This document shows positions 25,771 through 34,397 of a stretch of 64,000 nucleotides of DNA, piece by piece. The stretch's first letter is position 1; each line of letters begins with the position of its first letter. The stretch spans positions 310,001-374,000 of the forward strand of contig NZ_VTOU01000004.1 of assembly GCF_008274695.1 (NCBI RefSeq), written 5' to 3'. A program made the translations under genes and the position numbers. The notes below the pieces were generated by a model. That model searched no databases and was not told the origin of the DNA. It worked only from the letters and a program-made list of their open reading frames with translations. The DNA comes from Sphingomonas montanisoli. GTDB lineage: Bacteria > Pseudomonadota > Alphaproteobacteria > Sphingomonadales > Sphingomonadaceae.

Positions 25771-27390
25771 ATGGCGGCGGGGTATGACCATATCGTGGTC
25801 GGTGGCGGCAGCAGCGGCTGCGTTGTCGCCTCGCGCCTGTCCGACGATCCGAACGTCCGTGTGCTGCTGGTTGAGGCGGGGCGACGCGATGCGGGGCGGC
25901 TGTCGAGGATTCCCGGCGCGATTTTCCGCGTCGCTTATGATCCGCGCAACGGCTGGGGTTACATGACCGAACCGCAGTCCGCGCTGAATGGCCGTGCGCT
26001 GTCGATGACGCAGGCGCGGGTGATGGGTGGCGGAAGCTCGATCAATGGCATGTGCTATTCGCGCGGTGCTGCGCACGAATATGATCACTGGCGCGATCTG
26101 GGCGCCGAGGGCTGGGGCTATGACGACGTCCTGCCGTGGTTCCGCAAGCTGGAGACGAGCGCGCGTGGGGCCGGACCATATCATGGCGGCAACGGGCCGG
26201 TGTCGGTGGTGCGCGGAGGATCGCGTCTGGGCATCATCCACGCGGCCGCCGAGGCGATGGGGCAGGCGGGCTATCAACGGCTCGACGATCTGTCGGTGCC
26301 CGAACCCGACGGCATGGGCCATTATGACTGGTTTATCGACAGGGGCCGCCGCGCGAGCGCGGCTACTGCCTATCCGGGGATATCGGGTGGTCGACCTAAC
26401 CTGACCGTCATGGCCGATGCGACCGTGCTGCGGGTGCTGATCGAGGGCGACCGCACGGTCGGGATCGAGGTGGCGCGCGATGGCGGGATCGAAACGATCC
26501 GCGCGGACGGCGAGGTCATCCTGTCGGGAGGGGGGATCAACAGCCCCAAGCTGCTGCTTCAATCTGGGATTGGCGATGCGGATGCCTTGACCGCGCTGGG
26601 CGTGCCGGTCGTTCTCGATCGCCCGCAGGTGGGGCGTAACCTGCAGAACCACACCGCCTACGTCCTCACCTACACGGTCAACGCACCCATCACCGCCTAC
26701 AACTATCTCCAGCCGGTGCGCGGGGCGATCGAGGTCGGCCGTTATCTGTTCGGGCGGGGCGGGTTCCTGGCTGAAGGGACCGGCAATTATGGCGGGTTCT
26801 TCCGCAGCGATCCGGCGCTCGACCGTCCCGATTTCCAGCTGTTCGTAGCGGGGATGTTGCGGGGCATGCGGCGGGGGCCGCTGGGGCTCTTGCCCGATCG
26901 GCACGGCTTCGGGCTGGGCATCAACGAAGGACGGCCGAAAAGCCGGGGCGAGGTGCGGCTGCGTTCTGCCGATCCGCTGGCGGCACCCGTCATCGACCCG
27001 CGCTATTTCGAGGATCAGCGTGACATGGACGCGCTGGTCGATGCGACGCTACGGATGCGCGAACTGGCCGCGCAACCCGCGCTCGCGAAGCTGATCGAGG
27101 CCGAGGTGGGGCCGGGGGCTGCCGTGAAGACGCGGGACGAGATCGCCGACCATGTTCGCGCGACAGTGGGCAACCACTATCATGTTTGCGGCACCTGCCG
27201 GATGGGCGTCGATACGGACGCCGTCACCGATCCGCAGTTGCGCGTGAAGGGCATCGAGCGGCTTCGCGTCGCGGACATGAGCATCGCGCCCGAGTTGATC
27301 AACGGTAATACCGGGGCGGTCGCGATGATGATCGGTGAACGGGTGGCGGCGCTGGTGGCGGCGCTGGTGACGGCGCACGGGATCGCATAG
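25771..27390 (+). CDS. GMC-family FAD oxidoreductase (alcohol/choline dehydrogenase-like)
   Basis: A 539-residue glucose-methanol-choline oxidoreductase. The N-terminal FAD motif is DHIVVGGGSSGCVVASRLS with the acidic end LLVEAGRRD. GMC signature 1 resembles ARVMGGGSSINGMCYSRGAA, and signature 2 falls in ILSGGGINSPKLLLQSGIG. The C-terminal active site has the catalytic His in GNHYHVCGTCRMG and the partner Asn in ELINGNTGAVAMM. It oxidises a primary or secondary alcohol. It stands 10 bases before an acyl-CoA synthetase gene, so it probably makes the aldehyde or acid that is later activated. The divergent acyl-CoA dehydrogenases would continue the pathway. Confidence 0.92.
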   Translation: MAAGYDHIVVGGGSSGCVVASRLSDDPNVRVLLVEAGRRDAGRLSRIPGAIFRVAYDPRNGWGYMTEPQSALNGRALSMTQARVMGGGSSINGMCYSRGAAHEYDHWRDLGAEGWGYDDVLPWFRKLETSARGAGPYHGGNGPVSVVRGGSRLGIIHAAAEAMGQAGYQRLDDLSVPEPDGMGHYDWFIDRGRRASAATAYPGISGGRPNLTVMADATVLRVLIEGDRTVGIEVARDGGIETIRADGEVILSGGGINSPKLLLQSGIGDADALTALGVPVVLDRPQVGRNLQNHTAYVLTYTVNAPITAYNYLQPVRGAIEVGRYLFGRGGFLAEGTGNYGGFFRSDPALDRPDFQLFVAGMLRGMRRGPLGLLPDRHGFGLGINEGRPKSRGEVRLRSADPLAAPVIDPRYFEDQRDMDALVDATLRMRELAAQPALAKLIEAEVGPGAAVKTRDEIADHVRATVGNHYHVCGTCRMGVDTDAVTDPQLRVKGIERLRVADMSIAPELINGNTGAVAMMIGERVAALVAALVTAHGIA

Positions 27391-27400
27391 GGAGAGGGCT

Positions 27401-29239
27401 ATGAGCGGAGCGATTGACAGGGCCGAGGCGATGCGCCGTGTGATGGCGCCCGGCAGCGATTGGGAAGTCGTGACCGAGACGGTCGATGGCGAGCCACTCC
27501 GCCTGTTCCGCGGCTTCGCGCGCACCTTGCCGGAATTGTACCAGCGCGCGCTCGACACTTATGGTGACCGCATCCTGTTCGTCGATGGTGACGTGCACTT
27601 CACCTATGCCGACATCTTCGGTGAGTCGGCGCGGCTGGCGGTGGCGCTGCGCGATCGATTCGGGGTGGGCGAGGGGACGCGCGTCGGGATCGTGATGCAG
27701 AATTGCCGCGAATATCTGACGAGCTTCACCGCCGTGACTATGCTTGGCGGCGTGGGCGTGCTGATCAACAGCAGGGGCGCGGGTGGCGAGATCGCCCGCG
27801 CGATCGAGGATACCGACTGCGCGCTCGTGATCGGCGACGGCAAGCGGATCGCACGGCTGCTGGCTGCTACTAATCCTCCCCCGCCAGGGGGAGGTGGCGC
27901 CAAAGGCGACGGAGGGGGAGGAAGCGAGACCTTTAGTGAGCCGCCGTCCTCCCCCTCCGTCAACTGCGCTGACACCTCCCCATGGCGGGGGAGGATCGAA
28001 AGAGCCATGCCGCTGATCGTGACCGAGGGCGATCTGCCGGGCGCCACCTCCTATGGCGATCTGGTCGCAGCCGTCCCCGAAACTCCCTTCTTCGCGCGGC
28101 CGGCCGATCCGGGCGAGCTGGCAGCGATGATGTTTACATCGGGCACGACCGGGCGGCCCAAGGGCGCCGCGCTCTCGCATCGCAGCATGCTGGCGGGGCT
28201 GTCGGTCAGCTCGTTCAGCAATGCGGTCGCCGCCGAAATGACTCGCGCTGCGATGGGCCCGGCGGCCGAGCCAATGCTTGCGCGCCAACAGGCGACCATC
28301 ATGATCGCGCCGCTGTTCCATGTCAGTGGACTCCACAATGTCTATCTGCGGACATTGGCGGCGGGCGGCCGGATCTACCGCCTGGCGCGCTGGAATCCCG
28401 AACAGGCGATCCGCCTGATCGCCGAGCATGCGATCGCGTCGATCGGCTGCGTACCGACGATGATGTGGGATATCCTGCGCTCTCCCATCTTTGGCGACCA
28501 CGATCTGTCCAGCCTGCGCTCGATCGGCGCAGGCGGGGCGCCATTCCCCGACAATCTGGTCCGCGAGATGAAGGAAAAGTTGCCCAACTGCACGATCGGC
28601 ATGGGTTATGGGATGACCGAGAGCAACGGCGCGGGCACGAACATCGCCGGCCCCGATCTGGCTGCGCGGCCGGGCGCGGTGGGCAGGCCCAACCCCCTGA
28701 CCGACATCCGCGTCGTCGACGATCACGCGGAGCCGCTGCCGCAGGGCGAGACCGGCGAGATCGCGATGCGCGGATCGGTGGTGATGCAGGGCTATTTCGG
28801 CAATGCCGCAGCCACCGCCGCGAAGATCGTCGACGGCTGGCTGCTGACCGGCGATGTCGGCCGGTTCGACGCGGATGGCTATCTCCATCTCGTCGACCGC
28901 AAGACGCAGATGATCATTTCGGGCGGCGAGAACATCTATTGCGCCGAGGTGGAGGCCGCCTTGTCGACGCATCCGGACGTGCGCGAAGTGGTCGCCGTGG
29001 GCGTGCCCGACGATCGGCTGGGCGAGGCGCTCGTCGCGGCGATCGTGGCGCAGCCGGGGGTGACGATCGATGCAGACGCGCTCGACGCGCATGTTCGCAC
29101 GCGGCTGGCCGACTATAAGGCGCCGCGCGATTATGTGATCCAGTCCGATCCTTTCGATCGCACCGCCAATGCCAAGATCGACCGGCGCGCGGTGACCCAG
29201 ATGGTCCGCGCTCGCTTCGCTGCGGAGACGAGCGCCTGA
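27401..29239 (+). CDS. Acyl-CoA synthetase (AMP-forming) with a repeat-derived insertion
   Basis: A 612-residue ANL-superfamily ligase activating a carboxylic acid to its CoA thioester. The P-loop-like motif is MFTSGTTGRPKGAALSH, followed by GYGMTESNGAGTN, GWLLTGDVGRFDADGYLHLV and DRKTQMIISGGENIYCAEVE, with the catalytic Lys in ANAKIDRRAV. Between residues about 158 and 199 the protein is a low-complexity Pro/Gly-rich stretch that is the in-frame translation of a dispersed intergenic repeat (27873-27996). Downstream of it the reading resumes normally at MPLIVTEGDLPG. Relatives are about 40 residues shorter. The insertion falls in a surface region of the N-terminal domain, so activity may be retained. 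Confidence 0.9.
   Translation: MSGAIDRAEAMRRVMAPGSDWEVVTETVDGEPLRLFRGFARTLPELYQRALDTYGDRILFVDGDVHFTYADIFGESARLAVALRDRFGVGEGTRVGIVMQNCREYLTSFTAVTMLGGVGVLINSRGAGGEIARAIEDTDCALVIGDGKRIARLLAATNPPPPGGGGAKGDGGGGSETFSEPPSSPSVNCADTSPWRGRIERAMPLIVTEGDLPGATSYGDLVAAVPETPFFARPADPGELAAMMFTSGTTGRPKGAALSHRSMLAGLSVSSFSNAVAAEMTRAAMGPAAEPMLARQQATIMIAPLFHVSGLHNVYLRTLAAGGRIYRLARWNPEQAIRLIAEHAIASIGCVPTMMWDILRSPIFGDHDLSSLRSIGAGGAPFPDNLVREMKEKLPNCTIGMGYGMTESNGAGTNIAGPDLAARPGAVGRPNPLTDIRVVDDHAEPLPQGETGEIAMRGSVVMQGYFGNAAATAAKIVDGWLLTGDVGRFDADGYLHLVDRKTQMIISGGENIYCAEVEAALSTHPDVREVVAVGVPDDRLGEALVAAIVAQPGVTIDADALDAHVRTRLADYKAPRDYVIQSDPFDRTANAKIDRRAVTQMVRARFAAETSA
27873..27996. repeat. Dispersed palindromic repeat, family B2, inside a coding sequence
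   Basis: Starts ATCCTCCCCCGCCAGGGGG and ends TGGCGGGGGAGGAT. The inner arms are GGTGGCGCCAAAGGCGACGG and CCGTCAACTGCGCTGACACC. It is nearly identical to the intergenic copy at 52845-52967, yet here it lies inside the acyl-CoA synthetase gene without breaking the frame. Confidence 0.92.
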
Positions 29240-29310
29240 GCGACGCGCACGCAGAGGGACCGGACGCCGCACCGAAGGGGGCGATCGCGGTTCTGTGGCT
29301 GGCAGGCGCC

Positions 29311-30426
29311 GTGTCGGGGCTGTTGTTGTTCGCGTTCGACATCGGCCATTTGCGTGGGCTTGTGGTGCCCGAACATGGCGTCCTCATTGGGCGCGATTTC
29401 GTGAATATGTGGGTGGGCGGCAAGCTCGCCTGGGGCGGGCGGCTCGACATCCTCTACGATCCGGATGCCTATTGGACGGCGGCGCGGAGCATGTTTCCGG
29501 GACTGCTCCCGCACAATTACTCCTATCCGCCGCAAAGCCTGATCCCGGCTGCCTTGCTTGCTTTGCTGCCTTATCCGGTGGCGCTCGCGACATGGTTGAC
29601 GGCGACGATGGGGCTGTTCGTGCTCGCGGCGCGGCCGTTCATGCGCGGGCTGCCGTTGTGGATGGCGGTGCTGACGCCTGGCGCGCTGATCAATGTCTGG
29701 GCGGGGCAATATGGGCTGCTGGCGGGGGCGCTGTGGCTGTTCGCCTTCGCCGCGATTGACCAGCGACAGGGACGGGCGGGCCTGTCTGCCGCGTTGCTGA
29801 CGGTGAAGCCGCATCTGGGCCTGCTGATCCCGATCATCTGGATCGCGCGTCGACGCTGGACTGCGCTGGGGGTTGCCGTGGCGGCGACGCTGGCGATCGT
29901 GGCCGTGAGTGCGCTGATCTTCGGCATGGACATCTGGACGGACTATCTGACCAAGGCGCCGGCCACCCAGGGCGCGATCCTCGATGCGCCGGGCGACCAA
30001 CTCTATTTCCGGTTGATGCCGACAACATTGGTCGCGCTGCGCGGTTTTCCGCCGTCATTTGGCGTGGTGGGGCAGATCGCGACGGCGGTGGCGGCGCTCG
30101 CGCTGCTGTGGCGGGCGCGATATGCTGCGGCAGGCGATCTCGCTTTCATCGCGGCGACCGCGACCTTCCTGATCCTGCCTTATGCGTTCGATTATGACAT
30201 GACCGTCGCGGCCTTGGGTTTCGGCCTGACGCTGGCGACCCGCTGGCGGCGGCTGGCGGCGTGGGAGGCGCCGTTACTGTGCGTGGCCTATCTGCTGCCG
30301 GGGCGGATGATCGCGTTCGGGGCGGTACCGGTTGGGATCGCCCCGCTAATCCTGCTAGGCGCCCTATGGGTGCAGGTGCGCCACGCGACGGATCAGGCCA
30401 GGGGCGCTCAGGAAAGCGCCGTATAG
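29311..30426 (+). CDS. DUF2029 / glycosyltransferase-87-like membrane protein
   Basis: A polytopic protein of at least 371 residues with about nine hydrophobic helices, an early periplasmic loop (GRDFVNMWVGGKLAWGG, then ILYDPDAYW) and LLTVKPHLGLLIPII. These are typical of DUF2029 proteins related to polyprenyl-phosphate mannosyltransferases (GT87). The first usable start is GTG 29311, but this cuts the first helix. The frame is open further upstream, and a CTG at 29236, overlapping the acyl-CoA synthetase stop with CGGAG 9 bases before it, would give a whole first helix. A glycosyl transfer role is inferred. The 3' end overlaps the convergent AraC gene by 19 bases. Confidence 0.8.
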   Translation: MSGLLLFAFDIGHLRGLVVPEHGVLIGRDFVNMWVGGKLAWGGRLDILYDPDAYWTAARSMFPGLLPHNYSYPPQSLIPAALLALLPYPVALATWLTATMGLFVLAARPFMRGLPLWMAVLTPGALINVWAGQYGLLAGALWLFAFAAIDQRQGRAGLSAALLTVKPHLGLLIPIIWIARRRWTALGVAVAATLAIVAVSALIFGMDIWTDYLTKAPATQGAILDAPGDQLYFRLMPTTLVALRGFPPSFGVVGQIATAVAALALLWRARYAAAGDLAFIAATATFLILPYAFDYDMTVAALGFGLTLATRWRRLAAWEAPLLCVAYLLPGRMIAFGAVPVGIAPLILLGALWVQVRHATDQARGAQESAV

Positions 30427-31262
30427 CCCTTGCGGGTGCGACGGCGATAGTCGGCGGGGGTCTGCGAAGTCGACTTGCGGAAGGCCGCGTTAAAGCTGCT
30501 GGTGTGGGTAAAGCCCAGCCGGAACGCGACCTCCTTCAACGGAAGATCGGTGCCGTCGAGGAAGGCGCGCGCGCGCGAAATCTGGAGCCGGCGCGCATAG
30601 CTCGACACGCTTTCGCCGGTGCTCGCCTTGAACAGCCGCTGCAGATTGCGCGTGCCCATGCCGCAAAGCTGCGCCAGTTCTTCGAGTGCGACCGCAGGGT
30701 TATCCTCCAGCCGATCGCGGATCAGGCCGAGCTGGCGGCTCGAAAGCCCGCCGGTCGCCTCTGCCGGAAGCCGTTCCTTGAGGAGGTAGCGGCACAGTTC
30801 GTAGATCATCACGGTCGACAGCGCGTCAGTGACGGCGGGGCTCCCGAGACCGGGCTCGGTCACTTCGTCGAGCATGTGGAGCATCAGCGGGGTCAACCGC
30901 GATCCCGCCAGGTCGAGACCGCGCTGAAGCTGCTCCTCGGTCCATTCGAAATCGCGCTCGACCGCCTGGTGCATGCGATCGTTGGAGAAGCCGTGGATCA
31001 GGACGCGGGTATGCCCGTACAGATTGCGCCATTCGTAGGTGACGGCGGCGGGGCGGAATCGGATCGACCCGCCCTGCACATAATCGGTCATGCCGAATTC
31101 GGGGCAGCGTGCCTGGCCCGGATCGATCCGGCTGAGTGGCAGGAACAGGACGAGATGGTTGTCGGGCGTGCGGATGACCGAACTCACCGGCTGCTCCGTG
31201 GAGAAGCGGGTGACCTTGACCGAATAATCTTCGGCCTCGTGATATGCCTGTGTCTGCGCCAT
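30408..31262 (-). CDS. AraC-family transcriptional regulator
   Basis: A 284-residue regulator. The N-terminal two thirds form a ligand-binding domain of the AraC-binding-like type (DYSVKVTRFSTEQPVSSV to GYARR region), and the C-terminal about 100 residues hold two helix-turn-helix units: VALEELAQLCGMGTRNLQRL and LPLKEVAFRLGFTHTSSFNA, ending RKSTSQTPADYRRR. It diverges from the gene pair for the beta-keto acid cleavage enzyme and amidohydrolase across 267 bases and probably controls that pair. The start at 31262 is preferred; an in-frame ATG at 31346 would use part of the shared promoter. Confidence 0.88.
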   Translation of the reverse strand: MAQTQAYHEAEDYSVKVTRFSTEQPVSSVIRTPDNHLVLFLPLSRIDPGQARCPEFGMTDYVQGGSIRFRPAAVTYEWRNLYGHTRVLIHGFSNDRMHQAVERDFEWTEEQLQRGLDLAGSRLTPLMLHMLDEVTEPGLGSPAVTDALSTVMIYELCRYLLKERLPAEATGGLSSRQLGLIRDRLEDNPAVALEELAQLCGMGTRNLQRLFKASTGESVSSYARRLQISRARAFLDGTDLPLKEVAFRLGFTHTSSFNAAFRKSTSQTPADYRRRTRKGYTALS

Positions 31263-31529
31263 GTCTGAGCCCGGATTATGGACCTTGGCGGCGCCTGGGT
31301 CAAATCGCCGCCGCTTCCACCGCTTCGCATATCGCGTTCGCGCCATAAGTTGCGCGTGAACGACAATGACGGGCGCCGATCTGCGCTAAAATCCAGCATA
31401 ATCAAATCGCTATGGCCGATTTCCGCCAAAGTACGCGATCTGCGCCCGGCTTGCACCCTGATCCGTCGCTGTGAGACAAAGGGGCGTCGGAAAAGACGGC
31501 CGTAAAGCCGCCCGAGAGAGAGGATGTTG
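31263..31529. promoter_or_regulatory. Divergent control region between AraC regulator and BKACE operon
   Basis: A 267-base gap with no gene. It carries two identical decamers CGATCTGCGC on the same strand, at 31377-31386 and 31436-31445 (59 bases apart). These are candidate half-sites for the divergent AraC regulator. No clear -35/-10 pair could be fixed by eye. Confidence 0.35.
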
Positions 31530-32396
31530 ATGGCCAAGGTCATGATCGAGGCCGCGATCAACGGGATGAACCTGCGGGATCAGAACCGGAATATCGCGTA
31601 TAGCAATGAAGAGGTGATCGCCGACGCGGTCGCCACGACGCGCGCGGGCGCATCGATGATCCATTTCCACGCCAAGCAGCCCGATGGCGGCTGGAATGAC
31701 GAGGTCGACGATCTGGCCGCGATCATGCGCGGCATCCGCGCCGAGGGCGTGTCGCCGATCCTGTGGCCGACCTTTTCGGGTGGCGCCGACGTGCCGCAGC
31801 GTTTCCGCCACTACACCGCCTTGTCGGCCGATCCGGCGACCAAGCCCGATGTCGGCGCGTGCGACATGGGTTCGGTGAACCTGGCGTGGTGGGACGAAGC
31901 GAACAAGCGCTACATCCGCACGCACCTTTACCAGAACCTGATCGACACGACCCGCGAGGTGATCGAGCATCATACGTCGCTGGGCCTCACCCGGCCGACG
32001 CTTCAGATCTTCGAGCCGGGCCATCTGCGCACCGCATTGAAGTTCCTCGAAATGGGCGTGCTGGGCGAGCCGCTGCTGGTGAAATTCTATCTGGGCGGCC
32101 CCGAACAGCCCTTTGGCCTGCCGCCGACGCCCGCCAGCCTGGAGGCCTATGCCGACATGCTGAAGGGGGTGTGCGCCTGCTGGTTCGCGAGCTGCTTCGG
32201 CGGCGATATCATCCCGCTGCTGCCCTATGCGATCGCGATGGGCGGGCACTGCCGGATCGGGCTGGAAGACCATGATTACAAGCATGAAGGGCAGCCGACG
32301 AACGTCGAGCTGGTGAAGCGCTGCGTCGCGATCATCGAGGCGATGGGCCACGAGGTCGCGACCCCCGAAGACGCCCGCGCGCTGCTCGAAATCTGA
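31530..32396 (+). CDS. Beta-keto acid cleavage enzyme (BKACE, 3-keto-5-aminohexanoate cleavage family)
   Basis: A 288-residue TIM-barrel enzyme of the family that splits a beta-keto acid with acetyl-CoA into acetoacetate and a new CoA ester. Features are MIEAAINGMNL at the N-terminus, the metal motif SMIHFHAKQPDGGW (His-x-His), TLQIFEPGHLRTALKF, and the late GGHCRIGLEDH with the Glu/His ligands. Many BKACE members have undetermined substrates, and this one sits 18 bases before a D-aminoacylase-type gene, so the substrate may derive from an N-acylated compound (inference). ATG 31530 has GAGAGG 6 bases upstream; ATG 31524 is too close to it. Confidence 0.88.
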   Translation: MAKVMIEAAINGMNLRDQNRNIAYSNEEVIADAVATTRAGASMIHFHAKQPDGGWNDEVDDLAAIMRGIRAEGVSPILWPTFSGGADVPQRFRHYTALSADPATKPDVGACDMGSVNLAWWDEANKRYIRTHLYQNLIDTTREVIEHHTSLGLTRPTLQIFEPGHLRTALKFLEMGVLGEPLLVKFYLGGPEQPFGLPPTPASLEAYADMLKGVCACWFASCFGGDIIPLLPYAIAMGGHCRIGLEDHDYKHEGQPTNVELVKRCVAIIEAMGHEVATPEDARALLEI

Positions 32397-32414
32397 TTGT
32401 TGGAAGGAAGAGAG

Positions 32415-34139
32415 ATGGCGACATCTGACATCATCATCCGCGGCGGCATGGTCGTCGACGGCACCGGCGCCGAACCCTATCAGGCCGACGTCGCGATCCG
32501 CGACGGCGTGATCGCCGCGGTTGGCCACAATCTCGGCAGCGCGCGCGAGGAGATCGACGCGACGGGGTGCATCGTCACCCCAGGCTTCGTCGACATTCAC
32601 ACCCATTATGACGGGCAGGCTATCTGGTCCGATCGGATGGAGCCTTCGTCAAACCACGGCGTGACGACGGTGGTGATGGGCAATTGCGGCGTCGGCTTCG
32701 CGCCGTGCCGCGCCGAAGATCACGACCTGCTGATCACCGTGATGGAGGGTGTCGAGGACATTCCCGGCGTGGTGATGAACGCGGGCCTCAGCTGGAACTG
32801 GGAAACCTTCCCCGAATATCTGAACGAAGTCGACAAGCGCCCGCAAGACATCGATGTCGCGGCCTATCTGCCGCACAGCCCGTTGCGCGTCTATGTGATG
32901 GGCAAGCGCGGGGCCGAGCGCGAGGAGGCGACCGCCGAGGATCTGGCGAAGATGCGCGCGATCGCGAAGGAAGCGATCGAGGCCGGCGCGCTGGGCTGCG
33001 CCACGTCGCGCGTGTTCATCCACCGCACGTCCGACGGCAAATATATCCCGACCTATCGATCGTCCGAGGCCGAGTTGCAGAACCTGGCCGACGGCATGAC
33101 CGACGCGGGCGGGGGGATCATGCAGATGGTCGGCAACACGCCCGAGGACGGGTGGGAGCATGACGTGCGCATGATGGAGCGGATCACGACGGCGTCGGGC
33201 CGTCCGTTCACGTTCACGATGGGCGCGCATACTGACAGCCACGACGTAATGAAGGTGCTGCGCGAGGCGAACGATGGCGGTGCGAAGCTGACCGGCCAGA
33301 TCTTCCCGCGCCCGGTGGGGATGATCCTGGCGCACAATCTGTCGTGGAATCCGTTCACCTTCTGCCCGAGCTTTGCGCCGCTGGCCACGCTTTCGGACGA
33401 GGACCGGCTGGTCGAATTGCGCAAGCCCGAGGTGCGCGCACGGCTGGTGTCGGAGGAGGCCGACCTGCAAATTCCGCTGGCCAAGAGCACGCGCGACTTC
33501 ACCCGCATGTTCCCGCTGGGCGATCCGCCGAACTACGAACCGACCCCGGAGGACAGCGTTGCCGCACGCGCCGCACGCGAGGGCGTGGACCCGTTCGAAT
33601 GGGCCTATGACTATCTGCTTCAGAATGACGGCAAGGCGCAGTTGCTGCTGTCGTTGGGCAATTTCGTGAACGGGTCGCTCGATCTGCTGCGCGAGATGAT
33701 GGACCATCCCAACCTGATCTTCGGGCTGGGCGACGGTGGCGCGCATTACGGGTTGATCTGTGACGCGAGCTTCCCGACGCATATCCTGACGCACTGGGTG
33801 CGCGATCGCGGGCGCGGGCTGCTGCCGCTTTCGCAGGCCGTCGAGACGCTGACGCGGCGGCCGGCGGAGACGGTGGGTCTCTACGATCGCGGGGTGCTGG
33901 CGCCTGGCTACAAGGCCGACGTCAACGTGATCGACACCGTGAGGCTGGCGCTCCACGCGCCGACGGCGGTGCGCGATCTGCCCGGCGGCGGACGGCGGCT
34001 GATGCAGAAGGCGAGCGGCTATCGCGCGTCGATCGTGTCGGGACGGACGATCTCCCGCGACGGCGTGCCGACTGGCGACCTTCCCGGCAGGCTGGTGCGC
34101 GGTGCGCAGGCCGCGCCGGTGGCGATGGCGGCGGAGTAA
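32415..34139 (+). CDS. Amidohydrolase family protein, N-acyl-D-amino-acid deacylase type
   Basis: A 574-residue metal-dependent hydrolase. The N-terminal beta sandwich ([18 protein letters not shown]) leads to the metal motif [17 protein letters not shown], and further ligands lie in [11 protein letters not shown]. The catalytic Asp is in [11 protein letters not shown] near residue 445, and the sandwich closes with [11 protein letters not shown]. This is the D-aminoacylase subgroup, which cleaves N-acyl-D-amino acids or related amides, with the actual substrate unknown. GGAAGG lies upstream of the ATG. It is co-transcribed with the BKACE gene and divergent from the AraC regulator. A family A repeat follows. 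Confidence 0.88.
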   Translation: MATSDIIIRGGMVVDGTGAEPYQADVAIRDGVIAAVGHNLGSAREEIDATGCIVTPGFVDIHTHYDGQAIWSDRMEPSSNHGVTTVVMGNCGVGFAPCRAEDHDLLITVMEGVEDIPGVVMNAGLSWNWETFPEYLNEVDKRPQDIDVAAYLPHSPLRVYVMGKRGAEREEATAEDLAKMRAIAKEAIEAGALGCATSRVFIHRTSDGKYIPTYRSSEAELQNLADGMTDAGGGIMQMVGNTPEDGWEHDVRMMERITTASGRPFTFTMGAHTDSHDVMKVLREANDGGAKLTGQIFPRPVGMILAHNLSWNPFTFCPSFAPLATLSDEDRLVELRKPEVRARLVSEEADLQIPLAKSTRDFTRMFPLGDPPNYEPTPEDSVAARAAREGVDPFEWAYDYLLQNDGKAQLLLSLGNFVNGSLDLLREMMDHPNLIFGLGDGGAHYGLICDASFPTHILTHWVRDRGRGLLPLSQAVETLTRRPAETVGLYDRGVLAPGYKADVNVIDTVRLALHAPTAVRDLPGGGRRLMQKASGYRASIVSGRTISRDGVPTGDLPGRLVRGAQAAPVAMAAE

Positions 34140-34159
34140 CAGGCGACCTTTCCTCCCCA

Positions 34160-34244
34160 CTCGTCATTGCGAGCGAAGCGAAGCAATCCATTCCGAACTG
34201 CGGAGTGGATTGCTTCGTCGCCTTCGGCTCCTCGCAATGACGAG
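34160..34244. repeat. Dispersed palindromic repeat, family A, copy 6 (short form)
   Basis: Runs from CTCGTCATTGCGAGCGAAG to CCTCGCAATGACGAG with inner arms GAAGCAATCCATTCCG and CGGAGTGGATTGCTTCG. It shares the short loop of the copy at 7365. It lies between the amidohydrolase gene and the lon promoter. Confidence 0.88.
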
Positions 34245-34325
34245 TGGGGAGGGGAGGGCATCGCCCCACAAACCTCATCTGTTGGCGCGAAAAGACAAAG
34301 GTGCGGCGGGGGGCGGGCAGCTTCA

Positions 34326-34354
34326 TTGATAGTGAACCTGTGCCCGCCCATATA
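34326..34354 (+). promoter_or_regulatory. Possible heat-shock (sigma-32 type) promoter of lon
   Basis: TTGATA at 34326-34331 and CCCATATA at 34347-34354 are separated by 15 bases. The second element fits the CCCATNT -10 of sigma-32 promoters and the first is a moderate -35. The position, about 45 bases upstream of the lon start, suits a heat-shock promoter, and lon is a sigma-32 target in many proteobacteria. Read by eye only. Confidence 0.4.
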
Positions 34355-34397
34355 GGTTGTCGAAACGGCGAACCCCGAGTCCGCCTCTGGAGACTAG

